Source: Phylloscopus collybita
Lineage: Eukaryota; Chordata; Aves; Passeriformes; Phylloscopidae
Reading direction: 5' to 3'
DNA: 64,000 nt
Assembly: GCA_027886175.1 (NCBI GenBank)
Contig: JAJNNQ010000006.1
Span: 11,553,501-11,617,500 of the forward strand
Below, in pieces: positions 37,401 through 50,300 of the stretch (position 1 is its first letter; each line of letters starts with the position of its first letter). Under the pieces are notes generated by a model. The model was given only the letters and a program-made list of their open reading frames with translations. It was not told where the DNA came from and ran no database searches. Position numbers and translations under genes: made by a program.

Positions 37401-39569
37401 AAATGTATCAGTCCATTGTAATGGGGTGAAAATATCCCCTAAAGGTCCTTGGAAGTGCAGTCCAGTTTACCATAACAGGAAAGTAATAACCTTTATCCTC
37501 CAGATATCCAACCAAACTTGTTTCCTCTCCATGATACACCAAGAGCTTGTTGTCTTCTGGGAGTATTGTTTCAGCTGCCTTTTCTCAGCAGCAGCACAGA
37601 GCAGGGCAAGAGCTGATTCTCAAAGTAAACACATGTCAAGTCTTTCAGGAGTTTATAGATTAGAAGTGATACTGTCACTCTGAAACAAGGAAGTTGTGAT
37701 TGCAGGTCTACTGGAGGAAATGTTACAATTAATAAGGAGTCTGCTCCACCTTTGAAAAAATCAATGGGCTTGGCTCTGAGAGGTCATAGAAGCAAGTTAT
37801 ATCTATTCCTGTGAGGCCTCTGCAAGGAATGCACTTTTGCTTCTGTGACGCCTTGAGGACACAGAGCAATGGTGATTCTCATAATTGATAGGAGAAGGGC
37901 AGTATGGAATCTGGTGGGTGAGAGAGCTGCAAAGGTTAGAGAGCTTCTGAGCTTCTCAAGAAACGACCTTCTTGAATTCATCTGGAGGAGTGAAGATTGG
38001 TCAGATGTAGAATTCAGGTCTTATGTTAACTCAGAACATGATGTCACCTGAAACTGAATGCAGTTATGCTCCCTTTGTTCCTTGCAGAATTTAGACCAGG
38101 GATGGGTCCAAACTGATGTCACTCCTGGGTGACATCAAGTCATTCTCACTCTGACAAATGTCGTGCTGAAGTTGCTGACAAGCTGCTTTCCCAGAATCCC
38201 AGAAGCTCTTCAGAATAACAGGTTCCTTTTTCTGCCTGAAAAACTCAAACTCACCAACTCATGTTCTGAGTGTACTGATAAGCACTGCCCAGGCCCCACT
38301 AAAATAGACACTTCTTGCCTGTCTGAGTTATTATAATTCTATAGAGAGAAAGTCGGTCTGTTTTTAATGAGTACTATTAATATCTCCTTTTGTGAGAATA
38401 AGTCATCTAATACCCTGAAGCCAGAGGCAGTTTTGTTCTTGCTTGAGACACCATATCATCCTATTATCATTTTCATCTGGCAAGCAAACGCAAAGAGCTA
38501 GAATGAAAACAGTGTATTAATTACACATTTTCAGTGCGATTCCTAATCTCATTAAAACTTTCTCAGATGGGACTGAATTGTATGGCAACATCAGTTATTT
38601 GTTTCTCATTAATGAGGTCAGACATTTGAATCCCAATGTCTCTGGAAGTAGGCACTGCCTGGCTCAGGCTGTCTGGACTTCTTTGCTCAGGACACTGCAA
38701 GAGATGGGTATGCCCATCCTGCTGTGTCCAGGCACCTGCTCTGTTCATGCAAGGTTCTTTCTCCCTTCTGGTGTGGATTTGAGTTTTTCAGGTGACTGTC
38801 TCTCAGTGGCTCAGTGACTCCCTGTATTCATCCCACGGCTTTTACATTTTGTGTGCTAAATCTTGTTCAATGACTGTTTGGGAAAAGTGATTAAAATGAT
38901 GGCAGGGGTTTGGTGCTCCTAAGGAAGTTCCATTAGGGGTCAGGCAGCCTGTACTCTGGCAGTTATTTAAACTGAAAATTTAAAAGGAAAAGTAGAATCT
39001 GCATGCTTTCATGTCGCTTACAGTTTCATTTCCTTGCTTAGCCTTGATTTGGATACATTGCATATGTAGCAGCCCCGTGAGCTTCACAAGCAAGATTTCT
39101 GTGTATAAATTACAACAACTTTATTATTTCCTGGATAATAACATTAAATTTTTAAAATGTCATCTGGATGCCAAACACTTAAAATTCAAGATGTACTGCA
39201 TTTAAGAAAGACTCTTATCTTGTGTTACAGAAATTGTGCTTTTTCTTTAAGGCAAACAGTTATCCCTGGAGTCATTTACAAGTAGATATTTTCAGTTGCC
39301 TTAATCAAGCTTTTTAATATACATGCAAATTGAAGCTGCAAAATCTTTGGATACACAAAAGCAAGAAATAAGTGCACATACTGTCTTTCTTTCTAGATAC
39401 TGTATAAGCACATAGTGAATATTTTTATAAATATCAGCATCAATGTATGAAAAACATATTTAAAGGTAGTTTGTCAGCTGAGTTAGGACTTAAAAACCCC
39501 ACTTAAAGACAAGGTAAAAATGAAGACTAAAACCACCAAAGAACAGGGCACTGAACAATGGGATCAAGC

Positions 39570-39572
<3 letters not shown>

Positions 39573-39634
<62 letters not shown>
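39573..39634. repeat. Pure poly(A) tract, 62 bp
   Basis: Sixty-two uninterrupted A residues lie between 'gatcaagcatt' and 'gtacattctg'. I see no recognisable retroelement just upstream and no obvious target-site duplication. An old CAATGGGA-type repeat starts about 35 bp downstream. Confidence 0.97.
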
Positions 39635-39637
<3 letters not shown>

Positions 39638-39669
39638 CATTCTGTAATTTCTTGTTTTGAATTTTTTGT

Positions 39670-39744
39670 GGGTGGAATCCTGGCTTGGCTGCAGTCAATG
39701 GGAGTTTTGGCATTGACTTCAATAAGCCTGAGTTTCACCCTGTG
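39670..39744. repeat. Ancient interspersed repeat with CAATGGGA core
   Basis: The sequence 'ggaatcctggcttggctgca' continues into 'gtcaatgggagttttggcat' and 'tgacttcaataagcctgag', then 'tttcaccc'. It has an inverted core, GTCAATG...CATTGAC, with 10 bases between the arms. Phrases of the kind 'gaagtcaatgggagttttgcc.attgacttcaatggg..tttcaccc' recur through turtle, crocodilian and bird genomes as an old, short repeat. I cannot give it a database name. It starts about 35 bp after the A62 tract. Confidence 0.55.
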
Positions 39745-40317
39745 TTTTTAGGATAATTCTTCAAGGGATTTATAAGACATAATTTTAAATCATAACAGAA
39801 AACACCCACTAAGGAAGCTACTAAATATTTTTTTGGGAAGAAAGATGATTTTAAGATGGGAGCAATTTGAAATACTCTTCCAACTAATTTTCATTTGTTC
39901 TTCTTGTTTAATGCAAGCTTGAGTTTTATACAACAATGGGAAAAGCAACCGTCATGTGACTGTGTATGCATGAATATTTTTCTCTTATGAGACTTCTAGA
40001 AAAGTTTCAACAGCCAAATTTTTTAGTTTTATATTTGCTGAACTTTAATGAACTTGATACCCTTACCTATTAGATAAGAACCACATCTCATCACTAGTCA
40101 GCCAGATAATTAATGATTGCAACCACTGTAATAAAAACTGATATTAATCCAACCTGCCATGGTCTGTTTATTATTGTGAAGCAACTTGTATATGACAAGC
40201 TGACAGCAAAATGTGGAAGAAACAGAAAAGGTATTCATGTGGAAGGTTTCTCTTGGTGAGTGACATTTTGCATTTGTTAACACTCTCTGACACAAAGCAG
40301 GTAGCCGTGTGTTTTCT

Positions 40318-40335
40318 AACGCCTTTAAAGGCGTT
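40318..40335. repeat. Perfect 18-bp palindrome
   Basis: AACGCCTTTAAAGGCGTT reads the same on both strands with no loop. A partial echo, 'ttttaaagg', follows. Confidence 0.93.
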
Positions 40336-41282
40336 TTAAAGGTCTATGGCAGACAAATAGGAGCCTTTATGTCGACTTCCCTGTGCTTTGAAGTCACTAA
40401 TGAGTATGTTTTTGAATAACACAGAGTGTGAAATCTCAGCTGAAGCAGTAAATACATAAGCATTAGGGTGACTATTTTCCATTCTTCCTCTTTCCCTCTG
40501 CTTCCTATTTTTGTGGTTTCCTGATGCTGTGCTTTGTTGGTGATTACAGTATAAGATCTTTGAGACATGGAGACTGTATTTATGTATACACATACATATG
40601 TGTGCCTGTGTACCTGTGTTTCTTTCTGTGATATCTCATTTGTTCTGAGTCCTTTGCACACTCCTGAATTTCTCAAAGCCCAGACATATAATCCTGGTGA
40701 CAATATGCCTTACTGTTCCTCACTTATATAAATACAGGGTTTTTCTACTGATCAGCACTTGTATCTTGCTTTAATACCACTTGCATTAATGTGAATTCTG
40801 TGTGCTAGCTAAGATCAAGATAATTTTCAAAGACGTGTTTGCTTAAGGAGTTGTTCCAGGAGATTAATGCAGTGAAGAGTTCAGATCATCCTCTTCAACT
40901 GTTTAGTAATATCATTCTTCTGCAGCTCTTACCAGAGGGGTTTGTTCATTGAGGTTAACATTTTCAGCCCAAGAATTAAATTTAGATTCTTCAGTCTATA
41001 TTTATATGTCTAAATATAAATGGTTTCATTTTCAAAGGTGCAGATTACTCCTGACTGGTGCTGACAGCATCTATTCCCATCTTCCCTGCTAGAATTATTA
41101 GCAGGCACCTTTGTGCCCTGCTGTGCCAAGCAGGGATTCCTGACATGCAAACACATGTAAATATCATGAGTGCCATCTGACAAATGTAAAAGGACCAGGA
41201 TGAGGAAAGCTGTATGGGCCCACTTCAGGGGGGAATGAGTAAGTGAGCACAGAAGCTGGGAAGATCAGAGCAAAGACTGATT

Positions 41283-41285
<3 letters not shown>

Positions 41286-41347
<62 letters not shown>
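41286..41347. repeat. Pure poly(T) tract, 62 bp
   Basis: Sixty-two uninterrupted T residues lie between 'actgattaga' and 'aatagcaatg'. It has the same length as the A tract at 39573 but the opposite orientation. No flanking duplication or retroelement body is visible. Confidence 0.97.
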
Positions 41348-41351
<4 letters not shown>

Positions 41352-42665
41352 GCAATGAAGAGCTGGTTAGGCAACAAGTAAAAATGAGTCACTTGATCCA
41401 AACTAAATCTCGAATAATGGAGTGTGCGGTTACCAAAGCACCTTCTTAAGGAAATGTGTGTTCATGTCAGAGAAAAGCTGCAAAAGAGGAGAGCTATTGA
41501 CTTCAGCCTAGGAGAAACCTTAACACTGAAGGACAAAGCTGATTGTCCACACTGAGTTTGATTGATGCATTTACGTAAGTACAGGTACAAAACACCTGAT
41601 CTAACTAGAACTGCTCATCCTTTCCTTGTGCTGTGAGTTGGTAGGAACCAAGAATCATTAGACAAAGTGTGCAAAACCACCAGCAAATGCAGGTCAAACT
41701 CCTTGTGAATGATGTATTATCACTGACTTTAAATGGAATAAACAACATTTTGCTGCTTGAGATAGCTAAACTGTGTATGTTCTTATCTCTAATTCCCAGT
41801 ACAGTCCAGATTTGCTTTTCATGCACACAGTAAATGAACAATTAAAATAAAGTATTGATTCTCCAAAGAAAGTTGACCAGTTCAGGTAAAAACTTTTAGC
41901 TCCAAATTCTTGTACATACATGTTGTTGTTCAGGTTCACAGATACCTTTGTTACCAGGCATCTTTGTACCATGATAAGTCTCCTTTTTCCTGCCACCACT
42001 CCCCAGTTTAAGTTGCTTTGTGAAGGTAGATTATGATAGTCTTTGCCCCCTAATTCTGTACTATTAAAAAAAACAGTACACATTCATACTTCAGATGAGA
42101 AGTTGTTACCTGAAAAATGCTAGAGGTCTTGTAGTCTTTGAGGGTATTTGGAACTAACCATTACTGTTTGCAGACTAATTGTTTGGTGAGAATAAGGCAA
42201 GCTACTTTAATGACAGCTTGTGAAATAACAATCTATGATATAGTACTTGGATGTAGCAACGGCTGTGTTTGAAGCCAAGTAAAGAAACTGTCAGTATCTT
42301 GTGCGTGAGAAGCTTGTAGATACCCTGAGGTGACTTCATATAATTCTAAACCAGCAGGTAGCTTCTTGCATAGCTAATCATGGCATCAGTGCCTGGAGCA
42401 AGTGGAGGTGGTTGACAATGTACTTCAGTTTTAGATGAATTCAGCTCCTTTTGAATATCATTTTAATTCCCTGTTCCAGTTTCTAAAGTAGTCATTTACA
42501 TGCTTTATTTTTGCAAAATACAGAAGGTAATCTTGGAGAGGAGAAAGTATAGCTTGTGTTAAAAAAGTAAATAAATAAAACAAAACCAACCCCAAAAAGC
42601 CCCCCTCCCCAAACCCAAACTTGATTTTGGTAACTCTTACTATTATCCTGTATAGTTGGGAAAAT

Positions 42666-42668
<3 letters not shown>

Positions 42669-42721
<53 letters not shown>
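42669..42721. repeat. Pure poly(A) tract, 53 bp
   Basis: Fifty-three uninterrupted A residues follow 'gggaaaatagc' and precede 'ttattctttt'. The A/C-rich stretch about 60-100 bp upstream ('aaacaaaaccaaccccaaaa') is low-complexity. No retroelement body can be recognised. Confidence 0.97.
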
Positions 42722-42723
<2 letters not shown>

Positions 42724-43044
42724 ATTCTTTTTCTCTCTTTGTGAAATATCTCTGAAATATTTCTGAAAAATCTCTATGTAAGTCAGTTTGAGCATATAGG
42801 TTATTCATAAACTACTTAAACTCTACACACCTCCAACTCTGCTAGAAACTATGCTCTTTGCCTAGTTTTGTTAATGTCTGCTACCTCCTAGAATTACTGC
42901 CATTTTAAACAGGAGAAATACAAGTGGGTTCAAGATGACTGTCTGAAAACTCTTCTTTAAAACAGATGGCCAGTCCTTAAAACAGCCTGTAAGAAATGTC
43001 AGATGCAGATCTGTCAGATGCAGAGAGCTCTTTAATGGGATTAA

Positions 43045-43076
43045 AAATGGGTAAGGACTTAAATGGGTAAGCACTT
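43045..43076. repeat. Tandem duplication of a 16-bp unit
   Basis: 'aaatgggtaaggactt' is followed directly by 'aaatgggtaagcactt', with one mismatch. Confidence 0.88.
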
Positions 43077-44329
43077 AAATACTTACCTTTGAAAAATCCA
43101 TTAATTCATACCTTTTAATACCTTTACAATCAAGGGCTTGAGACTTTTGTTTCCCAGCAATACTCTTGTTATGCTGAATAACAGCACATTAACACTGTTT
43201 TGACACTTCATAGCAAAAATTAAGAGAAAACAATGGCTTGTTTTCATCTCCGTGAGAAATATTTAAAAACGTATCAAACTGGATGTTTTATTCAGTGAAT
43301 GCTGGAAAAAAGCTTGACTCTTTATTCTCCCTCTTCCATTGTCTTCACTATACCTAGACTGAGACATAGTCTAAATTCTGAAACGGTGTGCATGTAGTAC
43401 AACTCGTGTAAAAGCAGGTAGCTTTCTAAAAAGGAGCTGACATTGCTGGGCAAGTTAAATTCCTTGGTTTGTACCCTGTTGCTTCATGCCATTGGCAAGA
43501 AGAATAAAAATTATGAGAAGGACCACCTTACAGTCATGTTAAAGCCACATGAAAGTTGGTCTCAAAAATCAAGTCACGTAGACAAATAATTCACCAAAAG
43601 CCTTTTCTTGCTGCACAGATGTCCTGAACTCCCCACTATGCTCACAGAGATTTTCCAGAGCTCTACCTTCTTTCTTTTCTTTTTGACTATCTCTAGTTTT
43701 ACATCTCCTGAGAGCTATTTTCTTCTCATCTGCCCATTTGGAGCAGAATGGACAATGCAAAGGTTATCTGCTGCTAAGCTCTTTCTTTGCAGACAGAGAC
43801 TCGAAAGGTGTTCGTGACAAAAAGCAGCTCATCATTCAGGCTCATTATGCTCCCTTGTGTATCTCTTGGGGTCACTGGGGAAGTCAGGAGCTGGCTGAAA
43901 CTTTCAGAAACTTTCCAGAAGACTTTGTGGGCTCTTTTGTCTCTGTGTCCTCAGTAATTTCAGATACAATGCTGGTGGAGTAAGCTACTGTCCTGAAGGA
44001 GAAACAGGAGGGAAGGGTGCTTTCCATAAGCAAGTTAAAACTACAAGTTAAAGCTTCATGCATGACGGGCTTAAGAAATCTGGTGGAGTATAAATACCTG
44101 CAGACGCTTTTTGATTTCCTTCCCTCTGGAACAGTATTGTCTGGCTGGCTGGGTGTAGCAGTTGAAACCTTCTCTTTTGGGAACTATTAAGGGTGAAAAA
44201 CTTTTATAGTGTGAATGTAAATTTAGGTTGCTTGAAAATGGAAAGTAAACACAGGAGCTGGATGAGATATCAGTGCTGGCTAGCCAAAAATCCTCAAGAA
44301 ATAAGCCATTTTTTAAAGCAGAAAAGATC

Positions 44330-44352
44330 TTTTTTTTTTTTTTTTTTTTTTT
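44330..44352. repeat. Poly(T) tract, 23 bp
   Basis: Twenty-three T residues. It gives lysine or phenylalanine runs in the short frames on either strand, which are not genes. Confidence 0.95.
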
Positions 44353-47300
44353 GCCTTTGGCAATATAAGGAAACAAGAGTCTATCTTAAGAGACTCTGAG
44401 TTACTAATTATAATTTGTTGTCATTTTCTTGAGGAAACGTGTTTATATTAAAAAGATACAAAAAAAAGTGAAAAAGATATTTTGATTGAATACTTATTTT
44501 TTTCAAAGGATATTAAAACAGAGTATATGGCCCCCTTCCTTCAATAATGTATCAGATTTCACTTATTGTCTTTTCTTCTTTCCCTGCATTTTCTCCCACT
44601 GAAAATATGAGGAATGCAAGGGAAAAGGGACTGAACAGACCAAACAGTGTTCTTGTAACAAGGCTTTTTCTAGAATAAAGTATCAAAGGATTCAAAAGTT
44701 GAGAAATATATTTTCTAATCATTCAAAAAAATTGCTGATGATTTTTCCAGTGAACGAAGAGCATAAAAATCCACCCCCAAAACAACAGGGAGAGACAGAA
44801 ACATTAAAAAGAAAATCCTAAATAAAGCAAATCTCTTTTTCCCATCAGAAACAAATCTTCATTTTAGAATTAAATGAAAACTGTTTGACTGGTTTTGAAA
44901 GCACAACATTTTAATCAGAGATCCTAAGAAATTGAGTCATTTGGCTCAGTTCATCACAGCCAGTCGTAACTGTGAAGCAGAATAGCCTGAGAAACAGTCA
45001 GGAAGTCACAGAGAGCAGATCATCCGCAGATAATCTGCAGGTCATGACTGAGGTCATTTAGCACAGAACAATCACAATTTTTGTTGGTATTATGAGATCA
45101 ACTCCCATAATATGATTTCTACTTGGGCATGAGCAAGCACTTGTATGTTTGTATGTGCCAAAATGAATGAATGTTTCAGACATTCTGTGGTCAGAACTTC
45201 GGTGTGCCTATACGAAAAAGTTGTGATGTGTGCAAAGGTGATAGTGCATAAATATTCCATGCATTATAAACAAACAAGCAAACAACAATTAAGTAGGCAA
45301 AAGAGAAAGACTTAGGATCATGTGTGCTGTTACATCATAAGGGTAAGAAAGGGTAGAGTATAATAACTACATGCAAATGTTGACACATAACCTGTAGAAT
45401 AGATGTTCACATCTGAGTTAATCCACATGGTTCTCCTTAACACTCATCAGAGTGAAAAAGGAGTTTGTAGTATGTGATGCATATTTATCATAACAGAGAT
45501 ATAAAGCCAGTTCAGATGAAATATGTCCTGTATGCTTTTTCCTTTCATCAGCAATAACTAGCATGACTAGATCAGATGTAGATGTCTACACAGTACAAGG
45601 GCAAAATTAGGTGAGAAGATTCCTTTCCCAAGTGGCTCACCAGACCCCTACTCAACTTTGAAAATTTGCTTAGGGGTTTCTTACAAAAGAGGGAATCGAT
45701 TGTGGCAAACAGTCAGAGGAACCAGGTCTGCCCGTGACTCTTTTTATTAGTATTAATATTAGTAACTAATAATAGTAATAATGTTTCTCTTTCCCTCAAA
45801 GGAAGGAATAAAACCTAGAACACTGCAATGGTCACTGTTTTGATAATTCATGCATTGTTTGGAATAAAATCTGAGGACTCCATAGATCAGTGTTAATCTG
45901 AGCTGGACCTTAATTCCAGGGTTAACTGTGGCTATGAGTGGTTGGAAAGGTCATTCTCTTAAACTTTGTTTCTGGTCCTGTTCCAGAATTCACATTAGAA
46001 TGATTGCTGCCTGTTCAGTCTCTATTAGGACGTGATTTTCTAGTGATAATGTAGCCAAGTAGCTTAATCCCCTCTTTAGTTTTTACCAACCAAAAACTGC
46101 TGGCGATATTGTGCCTCTGATTCTGTGATATGAGCTATAGGAGGGGCTAGTCAGAAACATTCAGGTTTGCTTCGCTTTACTTCCATTGAAATTACAGTGA
46201 AATGTCCATTTCTGGCTGTACTCTGTAGAGAGTTAACCTGTTCTGTTTGTTTCTAGATCTAACAATTACTATTGCTGTAGTGATACAAAACAGGGGCTGA
46301 GGCTGAGCTTCATCTGCAGCCTCATCACCCACCACCTGCCCTCTCCTCTGCACCTGTCACGGGTACATGCAACAAGTTAAAGTTTCTTCAGCACCTTCTC
46401 TGGTAATCTCAGCTGTGGCCAAGCTGTAGCCACAGAAAAGGCTACAGGGCTGCTCAGTGTGGCTGACAAGGAGCAGACAGACGTGAAATGACATACATGA
46501 GCAGCAAAAGCTGGTGGGAAGCATGCAGACTGCTACTGGCATGTTACCAGATAATTCTAGTGTGGTGGACGGACTCCTGCTAGGGAAGGATGCTCCTGAT
46601 TTGGAGCTACAGTTAGCACAGCCCAGCTATTCGGTGTTTCTAAGCCCACATCTGAAGTAAAAGAAAGGTCAAACAGATGTCTAGTGTGTTTTCTAAGCAA
46701 ACAAATAATCACTCAAACAGAAAATCCAACCATCCCACAGAAATTTAATTAAAAAAGATAATTCAAAGATAGTTTAAAATTACTATGTCAGGTGATAGAA
46801 GCAAACCCACTGTGCTCAATAAATCAAGCATAGCTGCAACACTCAGTGGGTTTGGCTCCTTTGCCTCACATGAAGCAATTCACAATTAAATGTGAATTTT
46901 CTTCTTTAAACCATTTCCATTGTTTGATTTTCTTTTTCTGTGGTTATTTATTCCCTTGGAAGGTATGCTGGTCATGTTGCTTTTGAACTAAAACTCAGCA
47001 TTCCATACACTTTTTACTGCCATCAATGCAACTGCTTCTCTTTGGCCTCCAGAAGTCCCAGACCTCCAGATTAGAACTGGTGTGGTGTGATGCTGGCACC
47101 TTTTCACAAACACAAAGTGCATCATCCCCATTGAAGCAACAGTAATAGTTCTTTTTTGGTTTCAAGATCTAGCTCAAAATAACTCCCCTGGCTTTACAGA
47201 CTTTTCAGGCACTTGCTTGAAGCTATTGTGCCTCATACATCTTGGGTTGTATCCACTCCTGGCTACAGAAGAGGCTGAAAAACTGCCTGAAGAGTGCAGC

Positions 47301-50300
47301 TGACCACTCTCCCAGCTGGAGCAGCTGTGACCAGAGCAGGCTGTTCTCCAGTGATCTCTGCTGTGCAATTCCCCCTTGAGAGAGGCTGCTCTCCAGCACA
47401 CTTTTAACCAGCCACAGGACTTCAAAACATGCAGATGATGACATGGTAAGAATCCAAAAGCCTCTTTCCTGACCCAGACTTACGACAGGTGCTATGTGAA
47501 GTAAGTGTTCATGAGAAGGGATCCTCTTCACAGCAATTCTTAAAACTGCAGTGGGAACACTGTTTAGATTTTCACTTTTTTTCTTTTAAATCCCCTCTTT
47601 TTCCTAAAGTCATTCTTCTCTGGACCTCCAGGTAATCAACAGCCAAGTGATGCCTGTTTTGTTCCCTTGGCTCCTACCACCTACAGTTCTCTGTTTCCAT
47701 AACTCAGCAGTGCTGACTGCTAAGATTTTATCACAAGTCTCATAATATTTTGTATTTTTTATCTAAACCTCCACTGGAATCATCTAATTACAAGAAAATT
47801 CTGTCTCATTTTTTTTGTGATGCTGATACACAACCCTTCCAAGTTGCAGTGAAAGGTTTGGGTCATGAAAATTTAAACTGTCAAAAGCTGCATGAAAACT
47901 CAAGATTTTTTTCTTAATTTCATGGGGTTTATGGTTAACTTAGGAGTCTGGTTTGTAATTTTTAAATACTTATACAGTCTCATCAACATTTTACCCATTT
48001 TCATGGGATGACTGTGGTTTACCTGAGTTTACTTTGTGCTGAGCCCTTGAAATTTATACTGCTTTCAGGTCAAAGGTAGCATAGATGATTAATTAACAAT
48101 AATAAACTGTATATTCCTATAGTCATTCATCTATAGCCTGAGCAAAATGTGATTTCTTCAAGAATAAGTTACATAGTATACATGTACATAGATGTAAAGG
48201 AGACGTATATTAGTAAGGAAACAAACGCCCAAGCTGGGGTGACTGCTGTATTCATCAGTAGAAACCTGTGGGTAAACTGTGGAGATCATTCTGTCTAAGT
48301 GGCAGGAAAAATTATATCATAATATGTATTCTGAGTGTGCAGGGTATGTTAGAGCAGAATCTTTTAAACGCATTTTTCCAGATGACACTGAAAAACTTAG
48401 CAAAGGTCTGGGATGACTTGTGATCCTTCTCTATAAATACATTAGAGAGGTAAATAGAGGGAGGTTGAAAAGCTATTAAAAATAAAGGATAAGGTTGGCA
48501 CAAGAACAAATGGCATAGACTCTCCATGAATAAATTGAAGCTGGAAATTAGAAGGAGGTTTGTAACCATCAGAGCAGTGAGGAAGTTTTGCCTGTTTTTG
48601 CTGAGACTATGGTATGTAGCCTTGAAAATCACATGCCCTGCTTACCATGAATCCAGCCTTTCAGGGGTCAAAAAGAAACATAAAAATCTTCAAAAATCCT
48701 ACTCCCAAGTATAAAAGTGTCACAATTCTGGGAGCAAATATTTATTGAAGGACCTCTTCAACTGTAAGCATGAATGTGAATTTCGTGCTTCTTGCCCTGC
48801 AGAGCTGTACATTTTTTTAAAAATAGTTATCGAACAGTTATGTTCTGCATAAGGTCCCTTTTAAATTCACTTCTCCATATGGCTGAATGTCACCTATTCT
48901 GAACATCCATTTTTCTCTACCATCACTGTGAATGGAAATTTCAATTCCATGGCAAAGAAGGAAATGTTTTTCACTTGCTTTAAAATGGATATTGCTGTAC
49001 TGTTAGATCAGTAGAATTCAAAAGTCAGAAAGTTATTTTCGGTATTATGAGAGAAAATCTGTCCATGTTTGAGGCCTGTAGGTATTTTGTGCTAAATTAT
49101 GATAAAAAAATAAATTGGAAATTTCTCAATACAAACAAATTATAGTTATTATACTGGAGGCATTGCCTGATCCCACCTTTAGGGTCCCACAGCAAGAAAA
49201 AATTTATATGGAATTGTGGTTAAAGTAATGAAATAATTACTTTGAGATGATAGTTACCAACTTTTAATTATATTCTATTAAGAAATCAAAACTCACCTCA
49301 TTTTGCCAGACTAGTGAATTCAAGTTCTACATCTGTAAATTCTCCCAAATTGACTGAATTTTGCAGGTTATCACTTTAAAAGAGTATTTATATATATTTT
49401 GTGTCAACTAATTGTATAGATTTAGACCCCACTTAAATATCAGAAAAAAATAATTTCAAATGTTCTTTCTTACTATGCTTGCACCTGGTTTCATCCCTTA
49501 CCTAAGTTCAGCCTGTTCCAAGGCCACCATTTGCAGTGGCTGCATTTGCAGTTCTGTATTAGAATTCTGCCTTAGTTCCACCTTAAATTTAACTTGCTTT
49601 TGTCTTGATTGTCTTAATTATTGCAGCCACATAACAGTGGTGGCTGCTGCACCTGACTGTGCCTAATTACCTCTGGAAAGCAATGCAAGTAGCTCTGGCT
49701 TTGCTCTGAAACTTTTCCTTTTTTCCTTGCTGGCTCCTTTGTTCAAGACATATTCATTTGCTAGCTCTGAAAATTCATGTTCAGTCTCAGCTATGCATCC
49801 AACCCACTTTGTTTTTATTTATCAGCCACCTAGCAACATTTTCTTCAGACAGGATCCACAGTGACTACGTGCAATTCAAAAAGCAATGCCTTGTGTAAGT
49901 GTTTGTAGCTATTCAACCACCTCTCTTTTTGTACTGAAATTATTTGTCTCACAGTACTCGCTGTGAAAAAGAGACACATGATTTTTAATCTTCTCAGAGA
50001 AGCCACATACATTTTTCTAGGAAAAAAGCTTTCAAATTCTTACATTATAAACCAGCCATAAATCTTAGTAAAGGTAAGAGGAATAGTGAAACCTGACTTT
50101 CCAGAGTAATTTGGTTACATGAGACTTTTAGGCTTCAGCTTTGCTTGGATTATAAGGGAGAGTTTAAATATGTGACTGAAATGTGCCTTGAAGGCTGAAC
50201 TTGCCCCCACAACACAGAAGGTAAATTAGAAAAAGAAAAAGTCTAAAATATGTTTCATCTCTAAATATCTTTGATATTTGGGCCAAGTTCATAATTATTA

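Larger units (their letters stand above)
31246..39572. other. Non-coding, unique sequence around one CR1 tail
   Basis: The only clear element is the CR1 tail at 32434-32590. The longest frame in the whole window (37153-37683 plus, 176 codons) and a basic 148-codon frame at 35642-36088 (minus) fall here. Neither shows a recognised motif, and both overlap frames on the opposite strand. A weak 'gattctatgattta' at about 34829-34843 could be a last trace of a CR1 end. Confidence 0.7.

Noticed and set aside
37153..37683. Longest open frame in the window (176 codons, +).
   Set aside because: No domain, signal peptide or family likeness. It overlaps a minus-strand frame, has no clear splice or promoter context, and its length is within what chance gives in 64 kb read in six frames.
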